A stretch of 64,000 nt of DNA from Allobosea sp. Leaf344 (GCF_001426225.1 NZ_LMRT01000009.1:433594-497593); one strand, 5' to 3'. Shown: positions 52,747 to 62,593, numbered from the stretch's first letter. The notes: generated by a model not told the origin, from the letters alone. A program made the numbers and translations.

Positions 52747-54111
52747 ATGGCGGGACAGGCGAAGAGTGGCGGCGCAGGCCCGGCCGCGGGTGATGAAACC
52801 CCGCGCAGCGACGCGCCCGGTCTGCCGGCCCGGCGGCTGGCGACCCGGCTGATCGACGAGGTGCTGAAGGCGCGGCTGGCGCTGGACGAGACCTTCGAGC
52901 GCGTGGCGCCGGAGTACAGGCTCGACGCGGCCGATGCCGGGCTGGCGCGCGCCATCGCGATCACCGCCTTCCGCCGTCTCGGCACGATCCAATACGCCAT
53001 GAACCAGCGGCTCGAACGCGGCAGCCCGCGCAATTCCGGCCTGTTCGAGCCGATTTTGGTGGCGGCCGCCGCGCAGATCCTGTTCCTCGACGTCCCCGAC
53101 CATGCCGCCGTCGATCTCGCCATCCGGCAATTGCACGAGGATCCCAAGGCCGCGCGCTATGTCTCGCTCGGCAACGCGCTACTGCGGCGCCTGGCGCGCG
53201 AGCGCGACGCCGTGCTGGCGGAGGCGGCCGATCCTTTCCTGGACACGCCGGACTGGCTCGCCGACAGCTGGCGCGACGAACATGGCGAGAGCGTCGCCGC
53301 GGCGATCGCGCTCAGCCATCGCGACGAGCCGCCGCTCGACCTCTCGGTGAAGCAGGAGCCCGAACTCTGGGCCGCGCGCCTGGACGGGCTGCTGCTGCCG
53401 ACCGGCTCGGTCAGGCTGCGCGAGCGCGAAAGCATCACCTCGCTCCCCGGCTTCGCGGAAGGCGCCTGGTGGGTCCAGGACGCCGCCGCGGCCCTGCCTG
53501 TGCGCCTGCTCGCGCCGCGGCCGGGCGAGCGTATCGCCGACCTCTGCGCGGCGCCGGGCGGCAAGACCGCGCAGATCGCGGCGTCGGGCGCCGATGTCAC
53601 CGCCGTCGACCGCTCCGGCCCGCGCCTGCGCCGGCTGCGCGCCAATCTCGAGCGCCTCGGCCTCGCCGCCGACATCGTCACCGCCGATGCCGCGAGCTGG
53701 CAGGCCGAACCCTTCGACGCGGTGCTGCTGGATGCGCCGTGCAGCGCGACCGGCACGATCCGCCGCCATCCCGACGTCGCCTGGACCAAGCTGCCGGAGG
53801 ATCGCGACAAGCTCGTCGCCCTGCAAGCGCGCCTGCTCGACGCGGCCGCCCGGTTGACCCGCCCCGGCGGGCGGCTGGTCTATTGCACCTGCTCGCTCGA
53901 GCGCGAGGAGGGTGAGGCGCAGATCGAAGCCTTCCTCGGCCGCCATCCCGAGTTCAGGCGCCAGCCCGTGACGCAAGACGAGATCGGCGGCCTCGCGGAG
54001 GCGATCGATCCGCAGGGCGACCTGCGCACCCTGCCCCACCAGCTCCGCTTCGAGAGCCCCCGCCTGTCCGGATGGGCCGGATTTTACGCAAGCCGCCTGA
54101 TCAGGTTATGA
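52747..54111 (+). CDS. rsmB: 16S rRNA (cytosine-C5) methyltransferase, RsmB-like
   Basis: A 454-residue enzyme. An N-terminal NusB-like domain (about 25-165) is followed by the SAM domain with LCAAPGGKTAQIAASGADVTAVD (motif I), LLDAPCSATGTIRRHPDV (catalytic loop with Cys) and LVYCTCSLEREEGE (second catalytic Cys). Both cysteines of the m5C mechanism are therefore present. The target is expected to be C967 of 16S rRNA. It is coupled to htpX and is followed by the heparinase-family gene, a recurrent order in this group. Confidence 0.92.
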   Translation: MAGQAKSGGAGPAAGDETPRSDAPGLPARRLATRLIDEVLKARLALDETFERVAPEYRLDAADAGLARAIAITAFRRLGTIQYAMNQRLERGSPRNSGLFEPILVAAAAQILFLDVPDHAAVDLAIRQLHEDPKAARYVSLGNALLRRLARERDAVLAEAADPFLDTPDWLADSWRDEHGESVAAAIALSHRDEPPLDLSVKQEPELWAARLDGLLLPTGSVRLRERESITSLPGFAEGAWWVQDAAAALPVRLLAPRPGERIADLCAAPGGKTAQIAASGADVTAVDRSGPRLRRLRANLERLGLAADIVTADAASWQAEPFDAVLLDAPCSATGTIRRHPDVAWTKLPEDRDKLVALQARLLDAAARLTRPGGRLVYCTCSLEREEGEAQIEAFLGRHPEFRRQPVTQDEIGGLAEAIDPQGDLRTLPHQLRFESPRLSGWAGFYASRLIRL

Positions 54112-54170
54112 CGGTTCCGGATTCGCATGGCGTGGGGACGCCATGGCCGGGGACGGGGCAAGCGTGAACG

Positions 54171-55907
54171 TTGAGTGTCTGGTCTGAGCGAGGGGGACTG
54201 GCCCAGGCTGCCGTCGCGCGCGCGGCGCTGAAGACGCGCGGCCAATGCGTCGGCCTGATGCGCAGGCTGCTGCCGTTCCGGCGCAAGGCCGCCACCCGCC
54301 TTCTCTTCGCCCCCCATGATCTGCGCACCGCCGATCCGACGGCGGCGGCCGACATCTATTCCGGCTATTATGCCTTCGCCGGCCGCACCCTGAGCACCCA
54401 TGGCGACAGCCCCTTCGACGCCGAGCCGCCGAGCGAGGCGTGGGCGGAAGCGCTCTACGGCTTCGGCTGGCTGCGCCATCTCCGTGCGGCCGAGACCGCC
54501 CTCGCCCGCGCCAATGCCCGCGCTCTGGTCGAGGATTTCATGGCGCGCCGGCGCGAGCGCAACCTCATCGCCCGCCGCCCGCTGGTCGCCTCGCGCCGGC
54601 TGATCGCTTTGCTCTCGCACTCGCCTCTGCTGCTGGAAGGCGCCGATCACGCCTTCTACGAGCGCTTCGTGCGCCATGTCTCGCGGCTGACCGACCGTCT
54701 GACGCTGATGCTCGCCGGGGCCGTCGAGGGTCAGGCGCGGCTGCAATGCCTGATCGCGGTCTGCTTCGCCACGATCTGCCTCGACGTCCCCGATTCCCGC
54801 CGCCGGCGTTACGAGCTCGCGCTGTCGGACGAGCTCGACCAGCAGATCCTGCCCGATGGCGGCCATCTCAGCCGCAACCCCCGCCTGCTGATCGACGTGC
54901 TGCTCGACCTGCTGCCGCTGCGCGAGACCTTCGCCGCCCGCGGGCTCGAGCCGCCGCGCGGCGTGATCCTGGCCGTCGAGCGGATGATGCCGCATCTCCG
55001 GCTGTTCCGGCACGGCGACGGCGCCCTCGCTCTGTTCAACGGCATGGGCACGACGCCGCCCGATCTGATGGCGACGCTCGCCGCCTATGACGATGCCCGC
55101 GCCCGTCCGGTCGAGCAGGCGATCTATTCCGGCTACAGCCGCCTGAGCTGCGGCCGCAGCGTCGTCATCGTCGATGCCGGCGCCCCGCCGCGCGGGGCCT
55201 ATTCCGTGGAGGCGCATGCCGGTTGCCTCTCCTTCGAATTCTCGAGCGGCGCCTGCCGGATCCTGGTCAATTGCGGGGCGAGCCGCCTCGGCCCGCCGGA
55301 GCTGCGCGAGGCGACGCGCACCACCGCCGCCCATAGCACGGTCACGCTGGACGACCGCTCCAGCGCCGTTTTCGGCCTCGTCCTTGGCGAACGGCGCATC
55401 GTCTCCGGCCCGACCGATGTCAGAGCCGCGCGCCAGGAGAACGAGGCGGGGCAGGAATGGGTGGGAAGCCATGACGGCTATCGCCGCAGCCTCGGCGCGG
55501 TGCATACGAGGCGGCTGCTCCTGGCCCGCGACGGCGCCTCTCTGTCAGGCGAGGACGAGATCACCCTTGCCCAGCCGCGGGCCTCGCTGCCGGCCACCTT
55601 GCGCTTCCATCTGCATCCCGGCGTGAAGCCGGAGCTGGACCCGGAGGGGAGCAGCGCGAGGCTGGCCCTGGCCAATGGCGAGATCTGGCTGTTCGAGGCG
55701 CCGGGCATGCCGATCTCGCTGGAGGAGAGCCTGTTCCTCGCCTCGGCGGACGGCCGGCGCCGCAGCGACCAGCTGGTGGTGGAATTCGACGCCGTGGCCC
55801 AGCACCAGCTGCATTGGCGCTTCCGCCGCCTGGCCCTGCCGTCCCGCGGCACGGGCCCGCAAACGAGCGCGGCGGGCGAAGCGGATGGCGACGCGACGGC
55901 GCACTGA
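54171..55907 (+). CDS. Heparinase II/III family protein
   Basis: A protein of about 578 residues. The N-terminal alpha-barrel part contains LYGFGWLRHLRAAETALARANARALVEDF. The C-terminal heparinase II/III-like beta-domain has FPFGYSRLSCGRSVVIVDAG-like sequence (ARPVEQAIYSGYSRLSCG), HAGCLSFEFSSG and TAAHSTVTLDDRSSAVF, which are typical. Orthologues sit next to rsmB and purH in many Hyphomicrobiales, so it is a core gene, possibly for polysaccharide or peptidoglycan processing. There is no clear signal peptide. The TTG start at 54171 is uncertain; ATG 54258 is an alternative. Confidence 0.85.
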   Translation: MSVWSERGGLAQAAVARAALKTRGQCVGLMRRLLPFRRKAATRLLFAPHDLRTADPTAAADIYSGYYAFAGRTLSTHGDSPFDAEPPSEAWAEALYGFGWLRHLRAAETALARANARALVEDFMARRRERNLIARRPLVASRRLIALLSHSPLLLEGADHAFYERFVRHVSRLTDRLTLMLAGAVEGQARLQCLIAVCFATICLDVPDSRRRRYELALSDELDQQILPDGGHLSRNPRLLIDVLLDLLPLRETFAARGLEPPRGVILAVERMMPHLRLFRHGDGALALFNGMGTTPPDLMATLAAYDDARARPVEQAIYSGYSRLSCGRSVVIVDAGAPPRGAYSVEAHAGCLSFEFSSGACRILVNCGASRLGPPELREATRTTAAHSTVTLDDRSSAVFGLVLGERRIVSGPTDVRAARQENEAGQEWVGSHDGYRRSLGAVHTRRLLLARDGASLSGEDEITLAQPRASLPATLRFHLHPGVKPELDPEGSSARLALANGEIWLFEAPGMPISLEESLFLASADGRRRSDQLVVEFDAVAQHQLHWRFRRLALPSRGTGPQTSAAGEADGDATAH

Positions 55908-55991
55908 GACGCGCCGGCTTTGCTTTGCGCAGCGCAGCATGGTAGCTCGCGCGCAATCCTTTTCCGATAGCAAGCCCGGACCCTGATCCCG

Positions 55992-57584
55992 ATGCCGACT
56001 GAGCTTCGCCGCGTCGAACGCGCGCTCCTTTCCGTCTCCGACAAGACCGGGCTGATCGCCTTCGCCCAGGCGCTGCACAAGCTCGGCATCGCCCTCGTCT
56101 CGACCGGCGGAACCGCCAGGGCCCTCGCCGAAGCCGGGCTGCCGGTCACCGACGTCTCGGACCTCACCGGTTTTCCGGAGATGATGGACGGCCGCGTCAA
56201 GACGCTGCATCCCAAGGTGCATGGCGGGCTGCTCGCGGTGCGCTCCGACCCCGAGCACCAGGCCTCGATGATCGGCCATGGCATCGCGCCGATCGATCTG
56301 CTCGTCGTCAATCTCTACCCTTTCGAGGCGACCGTCGCCGCCGGCCGCGGCTATGACGACTGCATCGAGAATATCGACATCGGCGGACCGGCCATGATCC
56401 GCGCCGCCGCCAAGAACCATCATGACGTCGCGGTGGTGGTCGATGCGGGCGATTACGACGCCGTGCTGAGCGAGCTCTCGGCACAGAAGGGCACGACCAC
56501 CCTGACGCTGCGGCGCCGGCTGGCGCAGAAGGCCTATGCCCGCACCGCCGCCTATGACGCCGCGATCTCCAACTGGTTCGCCGCCCATCTCGGCGAGACC
56601 GCCCCCGGCTACCGCGCGCTCGGCGGCGCCCTGGCCGAGCCGCTGCGCTATGGCGAGAACCCGCATCAATGGGCCGCCTTCTATCGCACGCCGGAAGCCC
56701 GGCCCGGCGTCTCCACCGCGCGCCAGGTCCAGGGCAAGCAGCTCTCCTACAACAACATCAACGATACGGACGCGGCCTTCGAATGCGTCGCGGAATTCGA
56801 CCCCGCGGCCGCGGCCGCCTGCGTCATCGTCAAGCACGCCAACCCCTGCGGCGTCGCCACCGGCACCTCGCTGCTCGGCGCCTATGAGCGCGCCCTCGCC
56901 TGCGACCCCGTCTCCGCCTTCGGCGGCATCGTCGCGCTGAACCGCCGGCTCGATGCCGAGGCCGCGCGCAGAATCGTCGAGATCTTCACCGAGGTGATCA
57001 TCGCGCCGGATGCCGACGAGGAGGCGATCGCCCTGATCGCCGCCAAGAAGAACCTGCGGCTCCTGCTCACCGGCGGCCTGCCGGATCCGCGCGGCGGCGG
57101 CCTGTCGCTGCGCACCGTGTCCGGCGGCTTCCTCGCCCAGGCGCGCGACAATGCGGTGGTCGACGACATGGAGCTGAAGGTGGTGACCCGGCGCCAGCCG
57201 AGCGAGCGCGAGCTCGCCGATCTCCGCTTCGCCTTCCGCGTCGCCAAGCACGTCAAATCCAACGCCATCGTCTATGCCCGCGACCTCGCCACCGTCGGCA
57301 TCGGCGCCGGCCAGATGAGCCGCGTCGATTCCTCGCGCATCGCCGCCTGGAAGGCGGCCGAGGCCGCCAAGGCGGCGGGCCTGCCCGAGACGCTGGCCAA
57401 GGGCTCGGTCGTCGCTTCCGACGCCTTCTTCCCCTTCGCCGACGGGCTGCTCGCCGCGGCCGAGGCCGGCGCCACGGCGGTGATCCAGCCCGGCGGCTCG
57501 ATGCGCGACGACGAGGTCGTCAAGGCCGCCGACGAGGCCGGCCTCGCCATGGTCTTCACCGGCCACCGGCATTTCCGCCATTGA
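55992..57584 (+). CDS. purH: Bifunctional AICAR transformylase / IMP cyclohydrolase
   Basis: A 530-residue purine enzyme that catalyses the last two steps to IMP. The N-terminal IMP cyclohydrolase (MGS) part reads [21 protein letters not shown] ... [10 protein letters not shown]-like. The C-terminal transformylase carries [11 protein letters not shown] (catalytic Lys-His) and [14 protein letters not shown]. The end ([30 protein letters not shown]) is complete. It follows the heparinase-family gene after 84 bases. Confidence 0.97.
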   Translation: MPTELRRVERALLSVSDKTGLIAFAQALHKLGIALVSTGGTARALAEAGLPVTDVSDLTGFPEMMDGRVKTLHPKVHGGLLAVRSDPEHQASMIGHGIAPIDLLVVNLYPFEATVAAGRGYDDCIENIDIGGPAMIRAAAKNHHDVAVVVDAGDYDAVLSELSAQKGTTTLTLRRRLAQKAYARTAAYDAAISNWFAAHLGETAPGYRALGGALAEPLRYGENPHQWAAFYRTPEARPGVSTARQVQGKQLSYNNINDTDAAFECVAEFDPAAAAACVIVKHANPCGVATGTSLLGAYERALACDPVSAFGGIVALNRRLDAEAARRIVEIFTEVIIAPDADEEAIALIAAKKNLRLLLTGGLPDPRGGGLSLRTVSGGFLAQARDNAVVDDMELKVVTRRQPSERELADLRFAFRVAKHVKSNAIVYARDLATVGIGAGQMSRVDSSRIAAWKAAEAAKAAGLPETLAKGSVVASDAFFPFADGLLAAAEAGATAVIQPGGSMRDDEVVKAADEAGLAMVFTGHRHFRH

Positions 57585-57591
57585 GGCCGGC

Positions 57592-57867
57592 ATGGGCGGG
57601 CTCAAGCTGATCGGCGCCGGCTTCGCTCTGCTCGGCCTGCTGCTTGTGCTGGCACCGCGCCTCGCCGCGGCGCGGCCCCAGCCGATCGCCTATGCGATCC
57701 GCCTGTTCCTGCCGCTCTGGCTGCTGATCTCCGCCGCGGCGCTGCTCGTCTCCCTGCGCCGCGGCGGCGGGACGCTGGCGCAGGAGGCATGGCTGGTTGC
57801 GCCCGCCTTCGCCTTGCCGGCCGCCGCCGCCCTCCTCATCCTCTACGCCACCGGGTCCCGCCGATGA
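57592..57867 (+). CDS. Small membrane protein, three predicted segments
   Basis: A 91-residue hydrophobic protein with segments at about 5-25, 38-58 and 68-87. I recognise no family. It starts 7 bases after purH. Its stop overlaps the ATG of the YbaK-type gene (ATGA), so it is translationally coupled to that gene and part of the same operon. Small size and Leu/Ala-rich segments suggest an inner-membrane accessory protein. Confidence 0.7.
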   Translation: MGGLKLIGAGFALLGLLLVLAPRLAAARPQPIAYAIRLFLPLWLLISAAALLVSLRRGGGTLAQEAWLVAPAFALPAAAALLILYATGSRR

Positions 57868-58331
57868 GCCTCGAATCCGTCCGGGCCTTTCTCGAAGCCC
57901 ATGCGCCCGACATCGCCATCATCGAGACGCAGGAGAGCAGCGCCACCGTGGCGCTGGCTGCCGCGGCGCATGGCGTCGCCCCGGCGCGCATCGCCAAGAC
58001 GCTGTCGCTGCGCATCGGAGAGCGAGTCGTGCTGCTGGTCGCGCGCGGCGATGCGCGGCTCGACAATCGCAAGGCCAAGGCGGCTTTCGGCGGCAAGCCC
58101 CGCATGCTCGATGCCGAGGAGGTCGCGGAGCTGACCGGCCACCCCGTCGGCGGCGTCTGCCCCTTCGGCCTGGCCCGGCCGCTGCCGGTCTATTGCGACG
58201 TCTCGCTGCAGGCTTTCGACGAGGTCGTGCCGGCGGCCGGCTCGACCCGCAGCGCCATCCGCATCGCGCCGCTGCGCATGGCTGCGCTGACCGGCGCCGA
58301 ATGGGTCGATGTCTGCCAGGATCCGGTCTGA
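57864..58331 (+). CDS. YbaK/EbsC-type aminoacyl-tRNA deacylase
   Basis: A 155-residue single-domain protein of the YbaK/ProRS-INS family. The catalytic Lys lies in ARIAKTLSLRIGERVVLLVARGD. The conserved GGVCPFG and AGSTRSAIRIAP sequences surround the substrate pocket. Members clear mischarged tRNAs (for example Ala-tRNA-Pro or Cys-tRNA-Pro). ATG 57864 overlaps the previous stop. A longer frame from 57789 would lie inside the membrane-protein gene. Confidence 0.9.
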   Translation: MSLESVRAFLEAHAPDIAIIETQESSATVALAAAAHGVAPARIAKTLSLRIGERVVLLVARGDARLDNRKAKAAFGGKPRMLDAEEVAELTGHPVGGVCPFGLARPLPVYCDVSLQAFDEVVPAAGSTRSAIRIAPLRMAALTGAEWVDVCQDPV

Positions 58332-58340
58332 AACCGGATC

Positions 58341-59150
58341 TCAGCCCGCGCCGAGCCTTTCGATCAGCGCCATCGCGGCCGCCGGGTTGCGCGGCTTGGC
58401 GCCGCTGATCACATAGAGAAACACATCGCGGGGCGCCTTCGGCAAGGTCTCGGGGGCTATCCGATCCAGACCCTCCGGCGGCTCGCCCTTCGCCCAGGCC
58501 TTCGCCCGCGCGAGCCAGCGCGCCAGCTCCGCCGAAGCATAGCCCTCCGGCTCGTCCTCGCGCGTCCCCATGATGCGGGCATAGACGAAGTCAGCGGTGA
58601 CATCGGCCATTTCGGGAAACTCGCTGTCCCCGGCGGTGACCAGTGCCACCTCGTATTCCCGCAGCATGGCGACGAAATCCGGGTTGCGGAAGCTGTCATG
58701 GCGCACCTCGACGGCGTGCCGCAGCGGGCGCCCCTCGCGCTCGGCCGGCAGCAGCTTGAGAAACGCTTCGAAATCGGCGGGATCGAAGGCCTTGGTCGGC
58801 ATGAACTGCCAGTTGATCGGCCCCAATTTGTCCTTCAGCTCGAGGATCCCGCTCGACAGGAATTTCTCGAGCGAGGGTCCGGCCTCAGCCAGCACCCGCC
58901 GGTTCGTGATGTAGCGCGAGCCCTTCAGCGCGAAGACGAAATCATCCGGCGTCTCCGCATGCCAGCGGGCGAAACTCTCCGGCTTCTGCGATCCGTAATA
59001 GGTGCCGTTGATCTCGATCGAGGTGAGCCGGCTGGCGGCGAAGGCCAGCTCCTGCTTCTGCGCCAGCCCCTCCGGGTAGAAATTATCGCGCCAGGGCTCG
59101 AAGACCCAGCCGCCGACGCCGATGCGGATCCGTCCTGCACGCACAGCCAC
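58341..59150 (-). CDS. DUF72 domain protein
   Basis: A 269-residue TIM-barrel-like protein of the DUF72 (YecE) family. The N-terminus reads RIRIGVGGWVFEPWRDNFYPEGL, followed by ASRLTSIEINGTYYGSQKPESFARW and FVFALKGSRYITNRR, all hallmark stretches. The function is unknown. No ATG fits the N-terminus, so GTG 59150 (or GTG 59144) is used; the ATG at 59282 would add 44 Arg/Gly-rich residues. It converges on the YbaK gene with 9 bases between. Confidence 0.85.
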   Translation of the reverse strand: MAVRAGRIRIGVGGWVFEPWRDNFYPEGLAQKQELAFAASRLTSIEINGTYYGSQKPESFARWHAETPDDFVFALKGSRYITNRRVLAEAGPSLEKFLSSGILELKDKLGPINWQFMPTKAFDPADFEAFLKLLPAEREGRPLRHAVEVRHDSFRNPDFVAMLREYEVALVTAGDSEFPEMADVTADFVYARIMGTREDEPEGYASAELARWLARAKAWAKGEPPEGLDRIAPETLPKAPRDVFLYVISGAKPRNPAAAMALIERLGAG

Positions 59151-59303
59151 GTTTTTCGCCCCGTCCTGCCAACCAGGCCGCGACCCTAGCGCCGCCCCCG
59201 CCAGAACGCGACAGGATCCTGCTCGCGTCCCGATCGGCGCCGTGCCGTTAACCCATGGGCAAAGTAAATGCCGTAGCGTCATATTTGCACATGGGTGAGA
59301 CAG

Positions 59304-60575
59304 ATGCTTCGAAAACTGATTTCATATATTCGGGAATTCAGGACTGAAAGTCGCGGCAGCGTCATTCTGGTCTTCGCCTTCGCTCTGATACCGATCCTGA
59401 TCCTGTCGGGGATCGTGATCGACTATGCCCGCGCGTCCAACGTCCGCACCGTGCTCGCCGCCGCCGCCGACAGCGCCGTCCTGGCCGCGGTCAGCCATTC
59501 GCAGATCAAGCTGCCGATTCCCGCCGCACGGCGGGCCGCGGAGGCCCTGTTCGACGCCAATGCCGCCGCGGCCGACGTCAAGGGCATCAACCGCTCGATC
59601 CAGATCAGCGAGCGCGGCACGACGCGCGAGGCGAAGGCGAGCTATCAGGTGTCGGTTCCCAGCATGTTCGCGCCCTTCATCGGCGTCGAGGCGATCAGCG
59701 TCGGCGGGACCGCGAGCGCCACGGGCGGCCGCCAGCCCTATATGGATTTTTACCTGCTGCTCGACAATTCGCCCTCGATGGGGGTCGCCGCGACCTATGA
59801 GGATATCAACCGGCTGAATAGGGCGACCGGCTGCGCCTTCGCTTGCCACATCCTCAGCGAACCCGACGATGCGTTTCGCCGCGCCAAGCGCCTCGGCGTC
59901 ACCCTGCGCATCGATGTCGTGCGCGATGCCGCGCAGCGTCTGACCGAGAAGGCGAGCGCCACCGCCCAGATCCCCGGGCAATACCGCATGGGCATCTATA
60001 CGCTCGGGCCCAATTGCGCCGGCAAGCGGCTGACGACGGTCAAGGACCTCTCCGGCGATCTCGCCGCCGTGCGGGCCGAGGCGAGCCGCATCGAACTGAT
60101 GGCGACGCCCCGTCACAGATTCGATCAGGACCGCTGCACCGACTTCAACAGCGCCTTGCGGGCGATGAACAAGATCATCGACACGCCCGGCGCCGGTCTG
60201 CAGGCCTTGCAGGCCCAGAAGGTGATGTATCTGGTCTCGGACGGCGTCGCCGACTACGCCAATGACGCCTCCTGTACCGAGCCGCTCGCGCCGTTCTCTG
60301 AGAATCGCTGCCAGGAACCGCTCGACTGGCGCTATTGCGAGGTGCTCAAGAAGCGTGGCGTCCGCATCGCCGTCCTCTACACCACCTATCTGCCGCTCAC
60401 GGGCGAGTGGTGGTACAACAACACCATCGCACCCTGGATTTCCAAGGTCGCGCCGAGCATGAAGCGCTGCGCCTCGCCCAATCTCTATTTCGAGGTCGCG
60501 CCGAACCAGGGGCTGGCCGAGGCGATGAAGGCCCTGTTCGACCAGGTCGTCGCCAATTCATATCTCGGGCAATGA
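59304..60575 (+). CDS. TadG-like pilus-assembly / VWA-type secreted protein
   Basis: A 423-residue protein. Its N-terminus has the TadE/TadG pattern: a short basic tail, then SRGSVILVFAFALIPILILSGIVIDYARA, a type IV pilin-like helix, and ASNVRTVLAAAADSAVLAAV. The C-terminal part from about residue 150 is VWA-like (DFYLLLDNSPSMG, a MIDAS-type D-x-S-x-S-like site, and MYLVSDGVAD). It has several Cys. No other tad genes lie in the window, so it is an orphan. GTG 59295 is an alternative start. The low-GC upstream stretch likely holds its promoter. Confidence 0.85.
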   Translation: MLRKLISYIREFRTESRGSVILVFAFALIPILILSGIVIDYARASNVRTVLAAAADSAVLAAVSHSQIKLPIPAARRAAEALFDANAAAADVKGINRSIQISERGTTREAKASYQVSVPSMFAPFIGVEAISVGGTASATGGRQPYMDFYLLLDNSPSMGVAATYEDINRLNRATGCAFACHILSEPDDAFRRAKRLGVTLRIDVVRDAAQRLTEKASATAQIPGQYRMGIYTLGPNCAGKRLTTVKDLSGDLAAVRAEASRIELMATPRHRFDQDRCTDFNSALRAMNKIIDTPGAGLQALQAQKVMYLVSDGVADYANDASCTEPLAPFSENRCQEPLDWRYCEVLKKRGVRIAVLYTTYLPLTGEWWYNNTIAPWISKVAPSMKRCASPNLYFEVAPNQGLAEAMKALFDQVVANSYLGQ

Positions 60576-60707
60576 GGCGCCGGCGCGGGCTGCGGCCGGC
60601 CCGGCGATCGCCGCCGCCCGCCGTGCCGGCACGTCCTGCGTGCAGGCCCCGGCGCTGGCACAATTCCTGAATAGCGGGCCGCGAGCCGATAATCCGGTGC
60701 GCGGGGC

Positions 60708-61292
60708 ATGGTGGCGAATCTGAGGATCCTGATCGTCGACGCCAATATGATGCGCGCCGCGATCATCGAGGAAGGGCTGCGCGAGGCGGGGTACCGCGAT
60801 CTCGTGCGCGTCTCCGCGACCACGGGGCTGGTCTCGGCGATCGAGCAGCACGATCCCGACGTCGTGGTGATCGACCTCGAGGATCCCAGCCGCGACGCGC
60901 TGGCCGACATGTTCCTGGTCAGCCGCCACATCCGCAGGCCGATCACCATGTTCGTCGACCAGTCCGATTCCGCCTCGATCGAGGCCGCGGTCGAGGCGGG
61001 CGTCTCCGCCTATATCGTCGACGGGCTGAAGAAGGAGCGCATGCAGCCGATCCTGCAGACCTGCATCAGCCGGTTCAACGCCTTCAAGAAGCTGCGCGAA
61101 GAGCTGGAAGAGGCGCGCTCCCAGCTGGAGGAGCGCCGCATCATCGACCGTGCCAAGGCCATCGTCATGCGGATCAAGAACCTGCCGGAAGACGAGGCCT
61201 ACAGGCTGCTGCGGCGCAGCGCGATGAACGAGAAGCGCAAGCTGGTCGACATCGCCCGCTCGATCATCACCGCCGCCGAGGTGCTGAAATGA
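60708..61292 (+). CDS. nasT: ANTAR-domain response regulator NasT
   Basis: A 194-residue RNA-binding antiterminator. The receiver domain contains RILIVDANMMRA and VVVIDLEDPSRD, and the ANTAR domain is at about 130-190 (LEERRIIDRAKAIVMRIKNLPEDEAYRLLRRSAM). In the known NasT/NasS system, NasT binds paired hexaloop hairpins in leader RNAs of nitrate-assimilation genes and prevents termination. The next gene is nasS, overlapping by 4 bases (ATGA), and the leader before nrtA carries matching hairpins. Confidence 0.93.
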   Translation: MVANLRILIVDANMMRAAIIEEGLREAGYRDLVRVSATTGLVSAIEQHDPDVVVIDLEDPSRDALADMFLVSRHIRRPITMFVDQSDSASIEAAVEAGVSAYIVDGLKKERMQPILQTCISRFNAFKKLREELEEARSQLEERRIIDRAKAIVMRIKNLPEDEAYRLLRRSAMNEKRKLVDIARSIITAAEVLK

Positions 61293-62335
61293 CCCTGCAT
61301 CTGCGTGTCGGCTTCATGCCGCTGATCGATTGCGCCCTGGTGGTGCTGGCCAGGGACGAGGGTTTCGCCGAGGCGGAGGGGCTCAATCTCGAGCTGGTGC
61401 GCGAGGTCTCCTGGTCGAATCTGCGCGACAAGCTCAATGTCCGCCTGTTCGATGCGGCGCATATGCTCGGCCCTGCCGCCATCGCCGCCACGCTCGGCCT
61501 CGGCGGCGTCAGGGCGCCGATGGCGGTGCCGCTGGCGCTCAATCTCGACGGAGCCGCCATCACCCTGTCGCTGCGCCGGCATGAGGAAATGGCCCGCCTC
61601 GCCGAGGGCGAGCTGGCGGATACCACGGTCTCCGCCGCCGCTCTGGCGACGCTGGTCGCCCGGCGCCGGGCCTCGGGCCTGCCGCCGCTGACCTTCGCCG
61701 CGGTGTTCGGCTTCTCCAGCCATACCTATCTGCTCTGCGAATGGCTGGCGAAGGCCGGGCTCGCCCTCGGCTCCGACGTCCGCTTCGAGGTGGTGCCGCC
61801 GCCGCAGACGGTCGAGGCGCTGGCCAGCGGAAGGGTCGACGGCTTCTGCGCCGGCGCGCCCTGGAACGCCGCCGCCGTCTCCGCCGGCATCGGCTGCATG
61901 CTCCACACCGGCACCGATCTGCGGCGCGACTGCCCGGACAAGGTCCTGGCCTGGCAGGCCGATGATTTCGAGCGCAGGCCCGCGGCGGTCGGCAAGCTGA
62001 CCAGAGCAATTCTGCGAGCGAGCGACTGGGCCTGCGACCCCGCCAATGCGCCCCGCTTCGCCCGCCACCTCGCCGCGCCCGATCGGCTGGCCCTGCCCGT
62101 GGCAATGCTGGAGCCGATCCTGTCCGGCAGCCTGCTCCAGGGGGCGGGGCGCCCGCCCCGCCAGGTCCGTAACTTCATCCGGCTCGACCGCGACGCGCTG
62201 CGCCCGCGGCCCGACCATGCCGACTGGATCCTCTCCGGCATGGAGAAGGCCGGGCAGATCGTTCGCTCGCCGGAGATGACGGCGCAGGCGCGCGCCATGT
62301 TCCGCGCCGCGTCCTGGACCGATGGCGCCGACTGA
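61289..62335 (+). CDS. nasS: Nitrate sensor NasS (NrtA/CmpA-like, cytoplasmic)
   Basis: A 348-residue member of the NrtA/CmpA family that lacks any signal peptide (MTLHLRVGFMPLIDCALVVLARDEGF). This is the mark of NasS, the cytoplasmic nitrate/nitrite sensor that sequesters NasT until ligand is present. The ligand part includes VPPPQTVEALASGRVDGFCAGAPWN, nearly as in NrtA at 62634. It is translationally coupled to nasT. Confidence 0.93.
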   Translation: MTLHLRVGFMPLIDCALVVLARDEGFAEAEGLNLELVREVSWSNLRDKLNVRLFDAAHMLGPAAIAATLGLGGVRAPMAVPLALNLDGAAITLSLRRHEEMARLAEGELADTTVSAAALATLVARRRASGLPPLTFAAVFGFSSHTYLLCEWLAKAGLALGSDVRFEVVPPPQTVEALASGRVDGFCAGAPWNAAAVSAGIGCMLHTGTDLRRDCPDKVLAWQADDFERRPAAVGKLTRAILRASDWACDPANAPRFARHLAAPDRLALPVAMLEPILSGSLLQGAGRPPRQVRNFIRLDRDALRPRPDHADWILSGMEKAGQIVRSPEMTAQARAMFRAASWTDGAD

Positions 62336-62470
62336 CCAGGGCTTTGCCGCGGAAATAGGCGCTGCCGGGATTTTGTGCAGTGCAACCGGGCCGCCGGTAA
62401 TCGCCCGCCTGCCGCCTCGGCTTCGCGCAAGCGCCTGCAATTCCTGGCTTCTCCCGGCAATGAACGGCGC

Positions 62471-62486
62471 TGGCACGATCCTTGTA
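62471..62486 (+). promoter_or_regulatory. Sigma-54 promoter for the nitrate operon
   Basis: TGGCACGATCCTTGTA matches the RpoN consensus TGGCACG-N4-TTGCA/T with one mismatch (T for C in the -12 element). Transcription would start near 62497, just before the paired hairpins. Nitrogen-limitation control by NtrC with RpoN would fit a nitrate transporter. Confidence 0.75.
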
Positions 62487-62499
62487 AGTCACCTGTCGA

Positions 62500-62556
62500 C
62501 GCGGCCAACGCTGCCCGCGCCATCCTCCGAACCGGAAGCCACAGCAACGCCGCTGT
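62500..62556 (+). promoter_or_regulatory. ANTAR (NasT) RNA target: two hexaloop hairpins
   Basis: Hairpin one spans 62500-62519: stem CGCGG/CCGCG, an internal C-C mismatch, a closing C-G pair, and hexaloop AACGCT. Hairpin two spans 62541-62556: stem ACAGC/GCTGT with hexaloop AACGCC. Both loops have A at position 1 and G at position 4, the known recognition rule for ANTAR proteins. They lie between the sigma-54 promoter and a terminator-like hairpin. Confidence 0.75.
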
Positions 62557-62568
62557 CGAAAAGTGCCT

Positions 62569-62593
62569 CACGGCGCGTTTCGCGTGGCGTTTT
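62569..62593 (+). terminator. Leader terminator-like hairpin
   Basis: CACG(G)CG pairs with CGCGTG around a CGTTT loop (62569-62586), and TTTT follows at 62590-62593. It lies 13 bases after the second ANTAR hairpin and 40 bases before nrtA. Upstream AACGCC (loop two) can also pair with GGCGTT (62586-62591), which suggests mutually exclusive folds. Confidence 0.6.
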
